In this document: positions 14,692 to 24,041 of the stretch, in pieces
Layout of the letters: each line of letters begins with the position of its first letter
Numbering within the stretch: the stretch's first letter is position 1
Assembly (NCBI GenBank): GCA_964446285.1
Contig: CAYUNT010000019.1
Span: forward strand, 1 to 35,250
DNA length: 35,250 bases
Direction of reading: 5' to 3'
Source of the DNA: CAYUNT01 sp964446285
GTDB taxonomy: Bacteria > Sumerlaeota > Sumerlaeia > SLMS01 > CAYUNT01
Notes under the pieces: generated by a model
The model's database searches: none
What the model was told of the DNA's origin: nothing
What the model saw: only the letters and a program-made list of their open reading frames with translations
Translations under genes and position numbers: made by a program

Positions 14692-17600
14692 ATGGCTCGG
14701 GTTTTGGTAGTGGATGATGAAAAGGGAATCCGCCTGACTCTGTGTGAATTTTTGCGTCAGGACGGCCATCAGGCAGAACCAGCGGCGGATGCCCAGCAGG
14801 CCTTTCAAGCGCTGGAATCGGGCAATTTCGACGTTGTTGTCTCGGACATTATTCTGCCACGAGTCAGCGGCGTGCAGTTGCTTCAGCAGATTCGCAAGGC
14901 GAATGCGCATGTTCAAATCATCATGATAACGGGCGAACCTACGGCGGACACAGCCGCCGAGGCACTTCGCGCGGGAGCGTTTGATTACCTTCCCAAGCCC
15001 ATATCGAAGGCGGCCATTCAAAAGGTGGTGAACGCGGCCGCCAAGGTAAAGGCCATCGATGATGAGCGCCGCCGCCTTGAACAGGAAAACATCAAGTATC
15101 AAACTCACCTGGAAAAACTGGTTGAGGAACGCACAGACGCCCTGCGCAGAAGCCGCGACGCCCTTGAAAAAGCCCAGACGCGAAATCTGGCCATTATCCG
15201 CAGCACGCCCCACGGGCTTTGCATTCTGCGCCGCGACTGGACGATTGAATTCGCCAGCCACGCCATGAGCAAAATTCTATGCCCTGACGCGAAAGTCACA
15301 CAGGAAATCCTCGGGCTGCCCTTTGAAGCCCTGTTTTTCTCCAAAGAGGAATTCGCCGAATACGCGACAACTGTGGAGGCTGTTGATTTTAATAAAGGCC
15401 TCCACTATATACGCGATATTCGCCTGAAGCGGCTCGATGGACGGCCTTTCTGGTGTGAACTTTCGATTGTTCCCCATGACCCCGCATCGACAGAAGCCGG
15501 ATATGTTACGACGCTGACAGACATCACCGAGCGCAAAACCGCTCAACAGCGCAGTCTGGCGTTTGCCGCCTTGGGTGAAAAACTCAATGTCGCCATCACT
15601 CCGCGCGATGCCGCTGATGTCATTGCGGAAATTTCCGACAATCTCTTCGGATGGGATGCTTTTTGGCTCGACCTTCTTCTTCCCGGCCAGAGCCGCATTA
15701 CTTCCATTCTCAGCATCGACACAATTGACGGCAAAAAAATAAACTGCCCGGATGCTCTTCCTCACGAAACCATGGAGCATCGAATCCAAAGGATCATACC
15801 AAACGGCGCCCGCCTTCTTCTGCGCTCGGGAAACAAGGCCGATTCCGACGGGCTGCTCGAATACGGGGACTCACAGCGCCGCTCCGCCTCGCTCATGTTT
15901 GTTCCGCTGGCCGGCGTTTCAGGAACGTTCGGGATTCTTTCCATTCAGAGTTACCAGGAAAACGCCTATGCGGAAGAGGACCTGAAAGTTTTCCAGGCGC
16001 TGGCGGATCACTGCAGCGGCGCCCTGGAACGCATCCAGGCCGCGGAAGCGCGCCGGCAGTCAGAAGAAAAATTGCGCGACATTCTGGCATCGCTGGAAGA
16101 CGTGATTTGGTCCACAACCCCTGACGGCTCGCGCTATATCTTCCTAAGCCCCGCCGCGGAGACAATTTACGGACGCCCCGTCGAATTATTTCATGACAAC
16201 GTGAATCTCCGGTTTGAATGCATTCATCCCGCGGATCGCGAGCGGGCCAAAAAGGAATCGGAGCTTCTTGGAGAACGCGATTTCATCGAGAGCGAATTCC
16301 GCATCATACGCCCGGATGGCGAGGTTCGCTGGCTTCACGAACGGTCGCGAGCAATCCGCGACGCTTATGGCAATCCCCTGCGTATTGACGGCATAGCCTC
16401 GGACATCACCCACCGCAAGCGCGCCGAGGAAGCTATACGCGAAAATGAAGAAAAATTCCGCGCCGTCTTTGAACGCGCCGCCATTGGGACGGCGCGCTCC
16501 GATCTCAAGGGCTTCATTCTCGAAACCAATCCGGCCTTTCAGGAATTGCTTGGATATACGGCGGAAGAATTGCAGGGAAAAAGCGTGGGGGTCTTCACGC
16601 ATCCTGAGGACTGGCAGCACGAGATGGACATGATCCTGCGCGCCATTGAAAGCGGCGAGAAGGTCATCCGCCTGGAGAAACGATACATCCGCAAGGACGG
16701 CGAAACGGTCTGGGTGAATCTTACGACGTCTTTTGTTCCTGATTCCGAAGGCCGGGCGCAGTATTGCATCACAATGGCTGAAGATGTGACCGCCCGCAAA
16801 AAGGCGGAGGAACAACTGCGCTTCGACGCGCTTCACGACGCCCTGACGCATCTTCCCAATCGCGCGCTTTTCCTGGACCGCCTGAACCACATCATCAGCC
16901 GGGCCAGGCGCGACAACAATTGCCAGTTCGCCGTTCTCTTTCTCGATCTCGATGACTTCAAAAAAATCAACGACAGCCTCGGGCATCATCTCGGCGACCA
17001 GTTGCTGCTCGAACTCTCGCACCGCATCCAGGATTGCCTGCGCCCGGGCGATACGGTGGCGCGGCTCGGAGGCGATGAATTCGCCATCCTGCTCGATTCC
17101 GTCCCCGATGAGCGCGCCGTCAACTCGATCACACGGCGCCTGCTCGAAGCCATCAGCGGCAGTTTCCAACTTTCCGGACACGAAACGTATGTGTCCGCCA
17201 GCGTGGGAGTGGCGCTCGGGCGCACCGAAGCGCACAGCGCCAGCGAATTCCTGCGCGACGCCGACACGGCGATGTATCGAGCCAAACGCCTGGGCAAAAA
17301 CCGATTCGCCATATTCGACACATCGATGCACGAGGCCGCCGTCCACCGACTCACCCTCGAAGGCGAACTCCGCCGCGCCCTGCGCCAGAATGAATTCGCC
17401 CTTTTTTACCAGCCGATTGTCGATACGACCAATGGTTCTCTTTTTGGCTTCGAGGCGCTGCTGCGATGGCGCCATCCCGAACGCGGGCTTCTCGCGCCCG
17501 GACTTTTCATCAATCTCGCCGAAGAAACGGGGTTGATCGTCCCCATAGGACAATGGGCGCTCGAAGCCGCCTGCCGCCAGACCAAAGAGTGGCAGGTTAG

Positions 17601-18123
17601 CTACAGCCGCGACCTCCGCGTTCACGTCAATCTTTCCGTCCGGCAGTTCTCCGAAACCGAATTGGACCGTACAGTGGCGCGCATTTTGCACTCCACGCAA
17701 CTTGATCCGGAACTCCTGCAACTGGAAATCACGGAAAGCGTTTTGCTCGAATACGGACCCGGCACGCTTGCGCTTTTGGACCGCCTCAAGGCGCTCGGCG
17801 TCAAACTGTGCATTGACGACTTTGGAACTGGATACTCCTCGCTCAGCTACATGAGCCGGCTGCCGATCAACGTGCTCAAACTCGACCGTTCCTTTGTAAT
17901 CCACATGCAGGAAACGCGCGAAGACATGGAAATCGTCCGCGCCGTGCGCGCCCTGGCCAAGACCTTCTCGATGGAGGTGGTGGCCGAAGGCGTCGAGACG
18001 CGCGAGCAACTCGATTTGCTGCGTTCGATGGAATACAACTACGCGCAGGGGTATTTATTCTCCGCGCCCGTCGATCCCGAAACCGCCACACAAATGATCG
18101 TGGAAAACAAAACGTGGGCGTGA
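14692..18123 (+). CDS. Response regulator with PAS, GAF, GGDEF and EAL domains
   Basis: A 1,143-residue cytosolic regulator starting 39 bp after the kinase gene, almost certainly in its operon. Receiver at 1-120 with phospho-Asp near residue 52 (VVSDIILP) and PKP at its end; a coiled coil to about 163; PAS (163-283), GAF (285-447), PAS (462-580), PAS (585-703); GGDEF (708-877) with an intact RLGGDEF at about 793 and an RxxD inhibitory site (RPGD) five residues before it; EAL (about 895-1135) with FEALLRW, NLSVRQF, ITES, DDFGTGYSSL, LKLD and AEGVET. All catalytic motifs look intact, so it may both make and degrade cyclic-di-GMP under control of phosphorylation. ATG at 14692 has GGGAGAG 6 nt upstream; the ATG at 14686 would be too close to it. 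The GAF domain resembles GAF2 of the kinase. Confidence 0.95.
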   Translation: MARVLVVDDEKGIRLTLCEFLRQDGHQAEPAADAQQAFQALESGNFDVVVSDIILPRVSGVQLLQQIRKANAHVQIIMITGEPTADTAAEALRAGAFDYLPKPISKAAIQKVVNAAAKVKAIDDERRRLEQENIKYQTHLEKLVEERTDALRRSRDALEKAQTRNLAIIRSTPHGLCILRRDWTIEFASHAMSKILCPDAKVTQEILGLPFEALFFSKEEFAEYATTVEAVDFNKGLHYIRDIRLKRLDGRPFWCELSIVPHDPASTEAGYVTTLTDITERKTAQQRSLAFAALGEKLNVAITPRDAADVIAEISDNLFGWDAFWLDLLLPGQSRITSILSIDTIDGKKINCPDALPHETMEHRIQRIIPNGARLLLRSGNKADSDGLLEYGDSQRRSASLMFVPLAGVSGTFGILSIQSYQENAYAEEDLKVFQALADHCSGALERIQAAEARRQSEEKLRDILASLEDVIWSTTPDGSRYIFLSPAAETIYGRPVELFHDNVNLRFECIHPADRERAKKESELLGERDFIESEFRIIRPDGEVRWLHERSRAIRDAYGNPLRIDGIASDITHRKRAEEAIRENEEKFRAVFERAAIGTARSDLKGFILETNPAFQELLGYTAEELQGKSVGVFTHPEDWQHEMDMILRAIESGEKVIRLEKRYIRKDGETVWVNLTTSFVPDSEGRAQYCITMAEDVTARKKAEEQLRFDALHDALTHLPNRALFLDRLNHIISRARRDNNCQFAVLFLDLDDFKKINDSLGHHLGDQLLLELSHRIQDCLRPGDTVARLGGDEFAILLDSVPDERAVNSITRRLLEAISGSFQLSGHETYVSASVGVALGRTEAHSASEFLRDADTAMYRAKRLGKNRFAIFDTSMHEAAVHRLTLEGELRRALRQNEFALFYQPIVDTTNGSLFGFEALLRWRHPERGLLAPGLFINLAEETGLIVPIGQWALEAACRQTKEWQVSYSRDLRVHVNLSVRQFSETELDRTVARILHSTQLDPELLQLEITESVLLEYGPGTLALLDRLKALGVKLCIDDFGTGYSSLSYMSRLPINVLKLDRSFVIHMQETREDMEIVRAVRALAKTFSMEVVAEGVETREQLDLLRSMEYNYAQGYLFSAPVDPETATQMIVENKTWA

Positions 18124-18237
18124 CGCCATATCAGCCTGTCATTCTGACGGAAAATCTAACAAAGGCTCGACTCGGCGAAGGCGGCTGGGATAATCGCGGG
18201 GCGTGAGGGCGCGCCGCACCAAAATACTTGAAAATTC

Positions 18238-18260
18238 TTGGGCGGGACGCCCAAGCCACC
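18238..18260 (+). repeat. REP-like palindromic element upstream of metG
   Basis: TTGGGC-GGGAC-GCCCAA followed by GCCACC: a 6-bp inverted repeat around five bases. It is the same element as the units inside the U32 gene and lies 35 bp before the metG start, so it could form a hairpin in the metG leader. The rest of the gap 18124-18295 shows nothing else clear. Confidence 0.85.
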
Positions 18261-18295
18261 AGAAGCTGCGCATTCCAGCGCATTAGGAGTTTTGC

Positions 18296-20080
18296 ATGTC
18301 CGCATCGTCTTCGCCGTCTGATTTCATCCTCATTGGGGTTGCGTGGCCTTATTGCAATGGCGAGCAGCATATCGGCCACATCGCCGGGGCTTACTTGCCG
18401 CCAGACATCTTCGCGCGCTATCAGCGCCTGCGCGGGCGGCGCGTCCTCATGGTCAGCGGCTCGGATACGCATGGCACGCCGGTCACCATCCGCGCGGATG
18501 AAGACGGCGTCACGCCCGCGGACATCGTCGAACGCTACCACCCGCGCTTTATCGACAGCTATCTGCGCCTGGGTCTGACGTTCGACCTTTTCACCCATAC
18601 TGATACGCAAAACCACTGGGACGTGACGCACGATCTTTTCCGCCGCCACCTCGACAAGGGCTACATCTACCGCGCCACCCAGCAGCAAATCTTCGATCCG
18701 AAGGCGGAGCGTTTTCTGCCGGATCGCTATGTCGAGGGCACGTGCCCGCGGTGCGGCGCGGAGGGGGCGCGGGGCGATCAGTGCGATGCCTGCGGCGCAA
18801 TCTACGACGCCACGGAATTGAAAAATCCTCGTTCGCGCATCACGGGCAACACAAACCTCGAAGTCCGCGACACGGAGCATTTTTTTCTCGATCTGGGCAA
18901 ACTCAACGAGCCGCTTCTCGAATGGGTGCGCGCGGGCAAAGAGCATTGGCGTCCGAATGTGCTGAACTTCACGCGCACGCAGCTCGAAGAACGCAAACTG
19001 CGCGGGCGCCCTATCACACGCGACATTTCGTGGGGTATCACGATCCCCGTCCCGGGATATGACGATAAACGCATATATGTCTGGTATGACGCGGTGATCG
19101 GATACCTGAGCGCCTCGAAGGAATGGTCGAAACTGGCGGGCGATCCCGAGGCCTGGCGCCAGTGGTGGGACGCCGCCGTCAACCCGGGGGCGCGCGCCTA
19201 TTATTTCATCGGCAAGGACAACATCCCGTTCCACACGATCATCTGGCCGGGAATGCTGCTCGCTTGCGGCGGACTAAACCTGCCCTACGACGTTCCGAGC
19301 AACGAATACCTCAATATGGCGGGGCGCAAGTTCAGCAAAAGCCGCGGAAACGTAATTGGCATCAATGACGTTCTCGACCGCTACCAACCCGACGCGTGGC
19401 GCTACGCGCTGACGGCGATGGCGCCCGAAGGCAATGACGTCGATTTCACGTGGGACGATTTTGTCGAGCGCGTGAACAACGAATTGCTCGCCAATTGGGG
19501 CAATTTGGTCAATCGCGTGGTCCCCTTCGCCGTGAAGCGCTTCGACGGCAAGGTCCCCGAACCGGGCGCTCTCGACGACGCGGACCGCGCGCTGCTGGAT
19601 GAGGCGCGGCGCGGATTCGATACGGTGGCTGCGCTTTACGAGGCGGTTCGACCCAAGGCGGCCCTCCAGGAAATCAACCGCCTAAGCAAATTGGCCAATC
19701 TGCATTACTCGAACAAAGCGCCGTTCAAGACAATCAAGGCCGATCCGCAGGCGGCCGCGACCACTGTGTATGTGACGCTTCAGGTGATTGCCTGGCTGAA
19801 TGTGTTGTGGTCGCCCATTTTGCCGCATACGGCGCAGCGCGTTCATGAAATGCTAGGCGCGGCGGGCAATTTGTTTGGGCGGCAATACACTGAGACTATC
19901 GAGGACGCGCGCGGACGCCATTTGGTGCTGCGCTATGATCCGAGCGGGGCCGTGGGGCGCTGGGAAGCCGAGACGCTCGAACCCGGACGCCGTCTGGGCG
20001 AACCGGCGCCGCTCATTGTGAAACTCGAGGACAGCGTGGCCGAACGCGAGGCCGAGCGCCTGGGCGGAAAGCAAGAGTGA
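18296..20080 (+). CDS. metG: Methionyl-tRNA synthetase
   Basis: Class I aminoacyl-tRNA synthetase that charges tRNA-Met in the cytosol. The ATP-site HIGH motif is exact (NGEQHIGHIAG, about residue 26), and KMSKS appears as KFSKS in GRKFSKSRGN. A zinc knuckle CPRCG...CDACG lies in the connective domain, typical of the MetRS class with SGSDTHGTP. The anticodon-binding helical domain follows (FTWDDFVERVNNELLANWGN). There is no C-terminal EMAP-II-like tRNA-binding domain; length is 594 aa. Start is secured by AGGAG 6-7 nt before the ATG at 18296. The gene stands alone between the c-di-GMP regulator and the GH2 gene, with repeat elements on both sides. Confidence 0.97.
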   Translation: MSASSSPSDFILIGVAWPYCNGEQHIGHIAGAYLPPDIFARYQRLRGRRVLMVSGSDTHGTPVTIRADEDGVTPADIVERYHPRFIDSYLRLGLTFDLFTHTDTQNHWDVTHDLFRRHLDKGYIYRATQQQIFDPKAERFLPDRYVEGTCPRCGAEGARGDQCDACGAIYDATELKNPRSRITGNTNLEVRDTEHFFLDLGKLNEPLLEWVRAGKEHWRPNVLNFTRTQLEERKLRGRPITRDISWGITIPVPGYDDKRIYVWYDAVIGYLSASKEWSKLAGDPEAWRQWWDAAVNPGARAYYFIGKDNIPFHTIIWPGMLLACGGLNLPYDVPSNEYLNMAGRKFSKSRGNVIGINDVLDRYQPDAWRYALTAMAPEGNDVDFTWDDFVERVNNELLANWGNLVNRVVPFAVKRFDGKVPEPGALDDADRALLDEARRGFDTVAALYEAVRPKAALQEINRLSKLANLHYSNKAPFKTIKADPQAAATTVYVTLQVIAWLNVLWSPILPHTAQRVHEMLGAAGNLFGRQYTETIEDARGRHLVLRYDPSGAVGRWEAETLEPGRRLGEPAPLIVKLEDSVAEREAERLGGKQE

Positions 20081-20111
20081 ACAGGCGAGAAATCAGGTAA
20101 ACAGGATAAAT

Positions 20112-20151
20112 GGACCTATGAGACATATAGGACTTATGGGACCGATGGGAC
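20112..20151 (+). repeat. GGACCTATG-type 10-bp repeat block
   Basis: Four units (GGACCTATGA, GACATATAGG, ACTTATGGGA, CCGATGGGAC) between metG and the GH2 gene. It is preceded at 20079-20110 by another simple pattern built on AACAGG and AAATCAGG. Confidence 0.75.
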
Positions 20152-20221
20152 AACTGCACGAGCCAGCATGCGCCAAGACAGATTCTGCTTGGTGCAAGCT
20201 CGGTTTGGCGCGGTGTGGCAA

Positions 20222-22600
20222 ATGAAAATGCGCCTGCCTTGCTATATAATTGTTGCCTTATGGATGGTGGCTTCCATGTGCGATGTGCGCGCGGCATCCG
20301 ATGCTGTGTGTCCCCGCCCCGAGCATCCGCGGCCGGATTTCGAGCGGAGCGAATGGGCGAATCTCAATGGAACGTGGGAATTCGCCGAAACAGACGACGA
20401 TCATTTGGACGCGCAATTTCTTGGTCCGAACGCGGTTTTCCCCGACCGCATTGTTGTTCCTTTCTGCCGCGAAAGCCGCCTGAGCGGATTGGCGCGGCGC
20501 GGATTTGTGCGCAATGTTTGGTATCGGCGCACGTTCACGCTGCCAGCCGGATGGAAATCGCCGCGCGTGCGACTGCATATCGGCGGGTGCGACTGGAAAA
20601 CAAGGGCGTGGCTGAATGGGCGCGCGCTCGGCGAGCATACGGGCGGCGCGGCGGCATTTGCCTTTGATGCCACGGATGCGCTTCAGCCGGGCACGACGAA
20701 CACGCTGATTCTTCACGCCTTTGACGACGTGCGCAGCGGCCTGCAAGCGGGCGGAAAGCAATCGGACAAAGAAGAAAGTTACGGTTGCCTTTACACGCGA
20801 GTGACGGGCCTGTGGCAGACAGTGTGGCTTGAAGGCGTGGGCACGGCGTGGCTGCGCAACGTGGCGATCGAGCCGGACGTTGCGGCGGGATGCTTTTGGA
20901 TTCGCGCGGCGGTTGAAGGCCTTGACACGAAATCGCAGGCGAATTCGGATACAAAATCGGACATTTTGCTGAATGTGGTGGCGAAGGCGGGGCATGGAAA
21001 ACCGGATGCGCCCATTGCGGGAACCGCCAGCGCGCGCGCCGCAAATCGGTGCGTCAATCTGCGGCTCGATCTTGCGCCGCCCGCTCGTTTGTGGTCGCCC
21101 GAGGACCCGTTCCTTTACGATCTGATATTTACGCTGCGGAGCGGCGGCGAAACGCTCGACGAGGTGCGCAGTTACGCGGGCTTGCGCGAGGTTCGCATTG
21201 AAGGCAACGCGATTTTGCTCAATGGCCGCCGAGTGTTTCAGCGGCTGGTTCTCGACCAGGGCTATTACCCGGACGGCGTCTGGACCGCCCCGAGCGACGA
21301 GGCGTTGCGGCGCGACATCGAGCTCGCTCAGGCCGCCGGGTTCAATGGCGCAAGGCTTCATCAGAAGGTCTTCGAGCCGCGGTTTCTCTATTGGGCCGAC
21401 CGCATGGGATACTTGGTTTGGGGCGAATATCCCAATTGGGGACTGCGTTATGGCGATCCGGCCATCCGCCTGCCGGTGCTGCGCGAATGGACCGAGGTCA
21501 TCGAGCGCGACCGCAATCATCCGGCGATTGTCGGGTGGTGTCCGTTCAACGAAACCGCTGCCGAGGCCGCCGATTTGCAGCAGGCGGCGCTCGATCTGAC
21601 GCGCACGCTCGATCCGTCGCGTCCCGCGCTCGAAACGAGCGGCTGGAGCCACACAGCGCCTGCGCCCGACTTGCTCGATGCGCACGACTACAATCAAGAC
21701 CCGGCGGCGCTGCGCGCGCGATGGGCGGGGGACGAGGCGGCTCTGCAATTCACATTGCCGAAACCGTATGGGCTTGCCGCCGCCGGAAAGCCTTTTCTCG
21801 TCAGCGAATACGGCGGCATCGGATGGGACGTCGCGGGCGGATGGGGATACGGCTCTGCGCCGAAAACACCCGAGGAATTCCGCGAACGGTTTTGCGGCCT
21901 GACGAGCGCTCTGATGGACAGCCCGTTCTTGTGCGGCGTCTGCTACACGCAACTTTGCGACGTCGAACAGGAACGCAACGGCCTCTACACCTATGACAGA
22001 AAACCCAAGTTTGACCTTGGTTTTGCGCGAGAGGCGTTTGCCCGCTCCGCTGCTATCGAGGGCAGTCAAAACCGTTCCGCGAACTCCAAAGCGGCAGCGG
22101 ATGCAGCCTGCCGTGCCACAGCCTGGCGTTTTCTTATCGCTCCACAACCGGAGGGCGCGGCCTCGCGCGAATGGGCCTTCACGACCGCCGACCCCGGTCC
22201 AGATTGGGCGCGTTCGGAATTCGACGATTCCGCGTGGGCGCGCGGATTTGCCGGATTCGGGCGCAAGGATGGCTGGGAAAACCGCACGCGCACTCCCTGG
22301 ACTACCAGCAATCTGTGGCTGCGCCAGCGCTTCACATTCCAAGGCACATCCGCCGATGCCGCCAGCGCCATTCTCGTGATCCATCACGACGACGATTGCG
22401 CCATCTATCTCAATAGCCGCCTGGTCTGGCAGCGCGCCGGATGGAACGACGCATACGGAACATTTCGTCTTGGCCCGGAATTCACGGAGGCGCTGCGCCA
22501 GGGTGAAAACCTGCTTGCCGTCTCGGTCCGCCAGGGCCAGGGCGGACAGTTTTTCGATCTGGGGCTTATGATTCCTTCACCCCGCCCGCCGCACAATTAG
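20222..22600 (+). CDS. Exported glycoside hydrolase family 2 protein
   Basis: A 792-residue secreted enzyme of the GH2 type (beta-galactosidase, glucuronidase or mannosidase-like). A signal peptide spans residues 1 to about 24 (cut near VRA-ASD). The sugar-binding jelly roll (LNGTWEF, FVRNVWYRRTF, ARLHIGG-like segment) and an Ig-like domain follow, then a TIM barrel with WCPFNE (acid/base Glu near 444) and LVSEYGG (nucleophile Glu near 529). After the barrel an extra module of about 130 residues begins AWRFLIAPQ and contains WARSEFDDSAW and NLWLRQRFTF. It looks like a galactose-binding-type beta-sandwich. The ATG at 20222 is favoured because it gives a good signal peptide; the ribosome site is weak. 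Substrate unknown. It is convergent with the next gene and no sugar transporter or regulator is nearby. Confidence 0.88.
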   Translation: MKMRLPCYIIVALWMVASMCDVRAASDAVCPRPEHPRPDFERSEWANLNGTWEFAETDDDHLDAQFLGPNAVFPDRIVVPFCRESRLSGLARRGFVRNVWYRRTFTLPAGWKSPRVRLHIGGCDWKTRAWLNGRALGEHTGGAAAFAFDATDALQPGTTNTLILHAFDDVRSGLQAGGKQSDKEESYGCLYTRVTGLWQTVWLEGVGTAWLRNVAIEPDVAAGCFWIRAAVEGLDTKSQANSDTKSDILLNVVAKAGHGKPDAPIAGTASARAANRCVNLRLDLAPPARLWSPEDPFLYDLIFTLRSGGETLDEVRSYAGLREVRIEGNAILLNGRRVFQRLVLDQGYYPDGVWTAPSDEALRRDIELAQAAGFNGARLHQKVFEPRFLYWADRMGYLVWGEYPNWGLRYGDPAIRLPVLREWTEVIERDRNHPAIVGWCPFNETAAEAADLQQAALDLTRTLDPSRPALETSGWSHTAPAPDLLDAHDYNQDPAALRARWAGDEAALQFTLPKPYGLAAAGKPFLVSEYGGIGWDVAGGWGYGSAPKTPEEFRERFCGLTSALMDSPFLCGVCYTQLCDVEQERNGLYTYDRKPKFDLGFAREAFARSAAIEGSQNRSANSKAAADAACRATAWRFLIAPQPEGAASREWAFTTADPGPDWARSEFDDSAWARGFAGFGRKDGWENRTRTPWTTSNLWLRQRFTFQGTSADAASAILVIHHDDDCAIYLNSRLVWQRAGWNDAYGTFRLGPEFTEALRQGENLLAVSVRQGQGGQFFDLGLMIPSPRPPHN

Positions 22601-22644
22601 GCAATGCCAGTCTCCTCTGATTCTATTCAGAAGATCGTGCCCAT

Positions 22645-23913
22645 CTATGCGCGGCGGGAGAGAACGGTCTCGAACAAGGCTTCGATTCGCAGCGTGATAC
22701 TCGCGGAATCCGAGGGCGAATAGTCGGTTTCGATTTTCAGATAGGGAATCTCAAGTTCCTCTTCGGCCAGGCGGCGCACTCTCCGCGCCTCGGTGGCGTA
22801 GGTGAGGCACCCCTGCCAGACCAGTTCGATCACGCATTCGGGCCGGTAGTCGCGCGCCAAATCTCGCAACACACGCAGGCGTTTGGCATTGGGCGTCTGC
22901 ACGGAACAAGGCAGGCCAAAATACTTCTCGGCCAGCGCGCGCAGGGGATCGGAGGCGTTCTCGTCCACGTCGTCGAGTATCGGCTTGAGGCCTGTGCAGT
23001 TTTCCATGCAAACGGCCACTCCGCCGTGCGATTCGATGAGGTCGAGGACGCGTTCCGCGCCGTGGACCAGCGGCACGCCCGTGAGCAATACGCGTACAGG
23101 CAGGCGGGAGGGCGCAGTTACGGAGGCGGCGGATTTGCACTCAGAATCCGTGGATTTGCATTCGGATGGGGCGGATAACTCGGCATCTGCCTTGACTGCC
23201 TTGGGGCCAAGCAGGGCAAGGGCGCGTTCGTATTGCGCCAAGTCCATCTCGATGCCCGAGATGCTGCTTTTCAAATCAAGCAGCTGGCGGCCCGTCAGCG
23301 GCGGGCGCTCGGCGCGCATCAGAGCGGCCAGTTCGCGGCGCAGTCGGCGTTCGCGATTCATCAAGCGGACCGCCGCGCGAATCGCCTTGTCCGTGATGCG
23401 CGCACCCAGCCGTTCCTCCAGCGCCGCGCGCAATTTCCGCAATTCAGCCGTCCAGTGCGCGAGCGCGTCCGGATCACCCTCTTTTTGCGTCATTTCCAGC
23501 ACATGCACCGGGCGCGACTCGGCCAGGATTTCCATCATCTTTTTTTTGCCGTCGCAGGTGGTCTCGGCAACGATCAGCGAGGCCATCTCGACGAACGGGT
23601 TGTTGCGCAGGACGCTGTAGCCGAACGTGGACTTGATAAGCGGACACAGCGCGGTGGGCAGATGCGCTTCGGCGGCGGGGATGGTCGAGGCGGCGCCTCC
23701 GCACAGGCACACGGGCACAGCGCCCGCGGCGAGGATGAGTTCGCGCGGGGCGAATTCGCATAGTATGCCGACGATAGGCCGCCCGGCGGCGTGCTGTTCG
23801 CGCGCGTAGGCGAGGCAGTTCGGAATTATGCGCTTGAAGTGATCGAGCGGGCAACCCGCCGCCGCGCCCGGGGCAGGAGATGAACCGCTCCCTGAACAGC
23901 AGGTGTGACTCAT
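22645..23913 (-). CDS. Double-cubane-cluster anaerobic reductase (HgdB/YjiM family)
   Basis: A 422-residue protein of the 2-hydroxyacyl-CoA dehydratase D-component family, best matched to the double-cubane-cluster subgroup. Visible signs: GILCEFAPRELILAAGAVPVCLCGG, HLPTALCPLIKSTFGY, VAETTCDGKKKMMEIL, LLTGVPLV, CMENCTGLKP and LVWQGCLTY. The cysteines in these segments are candidate iron-sulphur ligands. Family members use ATP-driven electron input for hard reductions and are oxygen sensitive; the physiological substrate of the YjiM group is not settled. The partner activator ATPase (HgdC/YjiL type, with a GSTT ATP motif) is not in the window. A repeated insert (SECKSTDSECKSA) sits before LLTGVPLV. 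Start: the ATG at 23913 has AGGA 8 nt upstream, in a predicted hairpin; the longer frame to 24048 is not family-like. Confidence 0.87.
   Translation of the reverse strand: MSHTCCSGSGSSPAPGAAAGCPLDHFKRIIPNCLAYAREQHAAGRPIVGILCEFAPRELILAAGAVPVCLCGGAASTIPAAEAHLPTALCPLIKSTFGYSVLRNNPFVEMASLIVAETTCDGKKKMMEILAESRPVHVLEMTQKEGDPDALAHWTAELRKLRAALEERLGARITDKAIRAAVRLMNRERRLRRELAALMRAERPPLTGRQLLDLKSSISGIEMDLAQYERALALLGPKAVKADAELSAPSECKSTDSECKSAASVTAPSRLPVRVLLTGVPLVHGAERVLDLIESHGGVAVCMENCTGLKPILDDVDENASDPLRALAEKYFGLPCSVQTPNAKRLRVLRDLARDYRPECVIELVWQGCLTYATEARRVRRLAEEELEIPYLKIETDYSPSDSASITLRIEALFETVLSRRA
23131..23169. repeat. In-frame imperfect tandem repeat in the reductase gene
   Basis: GGATTTGCACTCAGAATCC is followed by GGATTTGCATTCGGATGG. 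On the coding strand it gives SECKSTDSECKSA in a region between conserved blocks, probably a surface loop. Confidence 0.7.
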
Positions 23914-23921
23914 GGCATTAG

Positions 23922-23963
23922 TTCCTATTCTGAATAAGAATGCGCGGCCAAGGTGGCCGTGCG
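23922..23963 (-). promoter_or_regulatory. Leader hairpins that cover the ribosome binding site of the reductase
   Basis: In the minus-strand transcript, TTCTTATT-CAG-AATAGGAA (23922-23940) can form an 8-bp stem with one G-U pair. The stem contains the AGGA Shine-Dalgarno sequence, 8 nt before the start codon. Immediately upstream a second stem of 10 bp (23941-23963, GGCCA/TGGCC core, 3-nt loop) can form. The first stem is A+U rich, which would suit temperature- or ligand-dependent opening; regulation is inference. Confidence 0.5.
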
Positions 23964-24041
23964 CCTTTGATATGGAACGAAAAATGAAGCAGGCGGTTTG
24001 TAGGAAAGCCCGCCTATCCAGGAGCAAACACAAGACGGCAA

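Noticed and set aside
18131..19234. Long minus-strand open frame opposite metG
   Set aside because: It mirrors metG codon bias in GC-rich DNA and has no family motif. The plus strand carries a clear MetRS with HIGH and KFSKS motifs.
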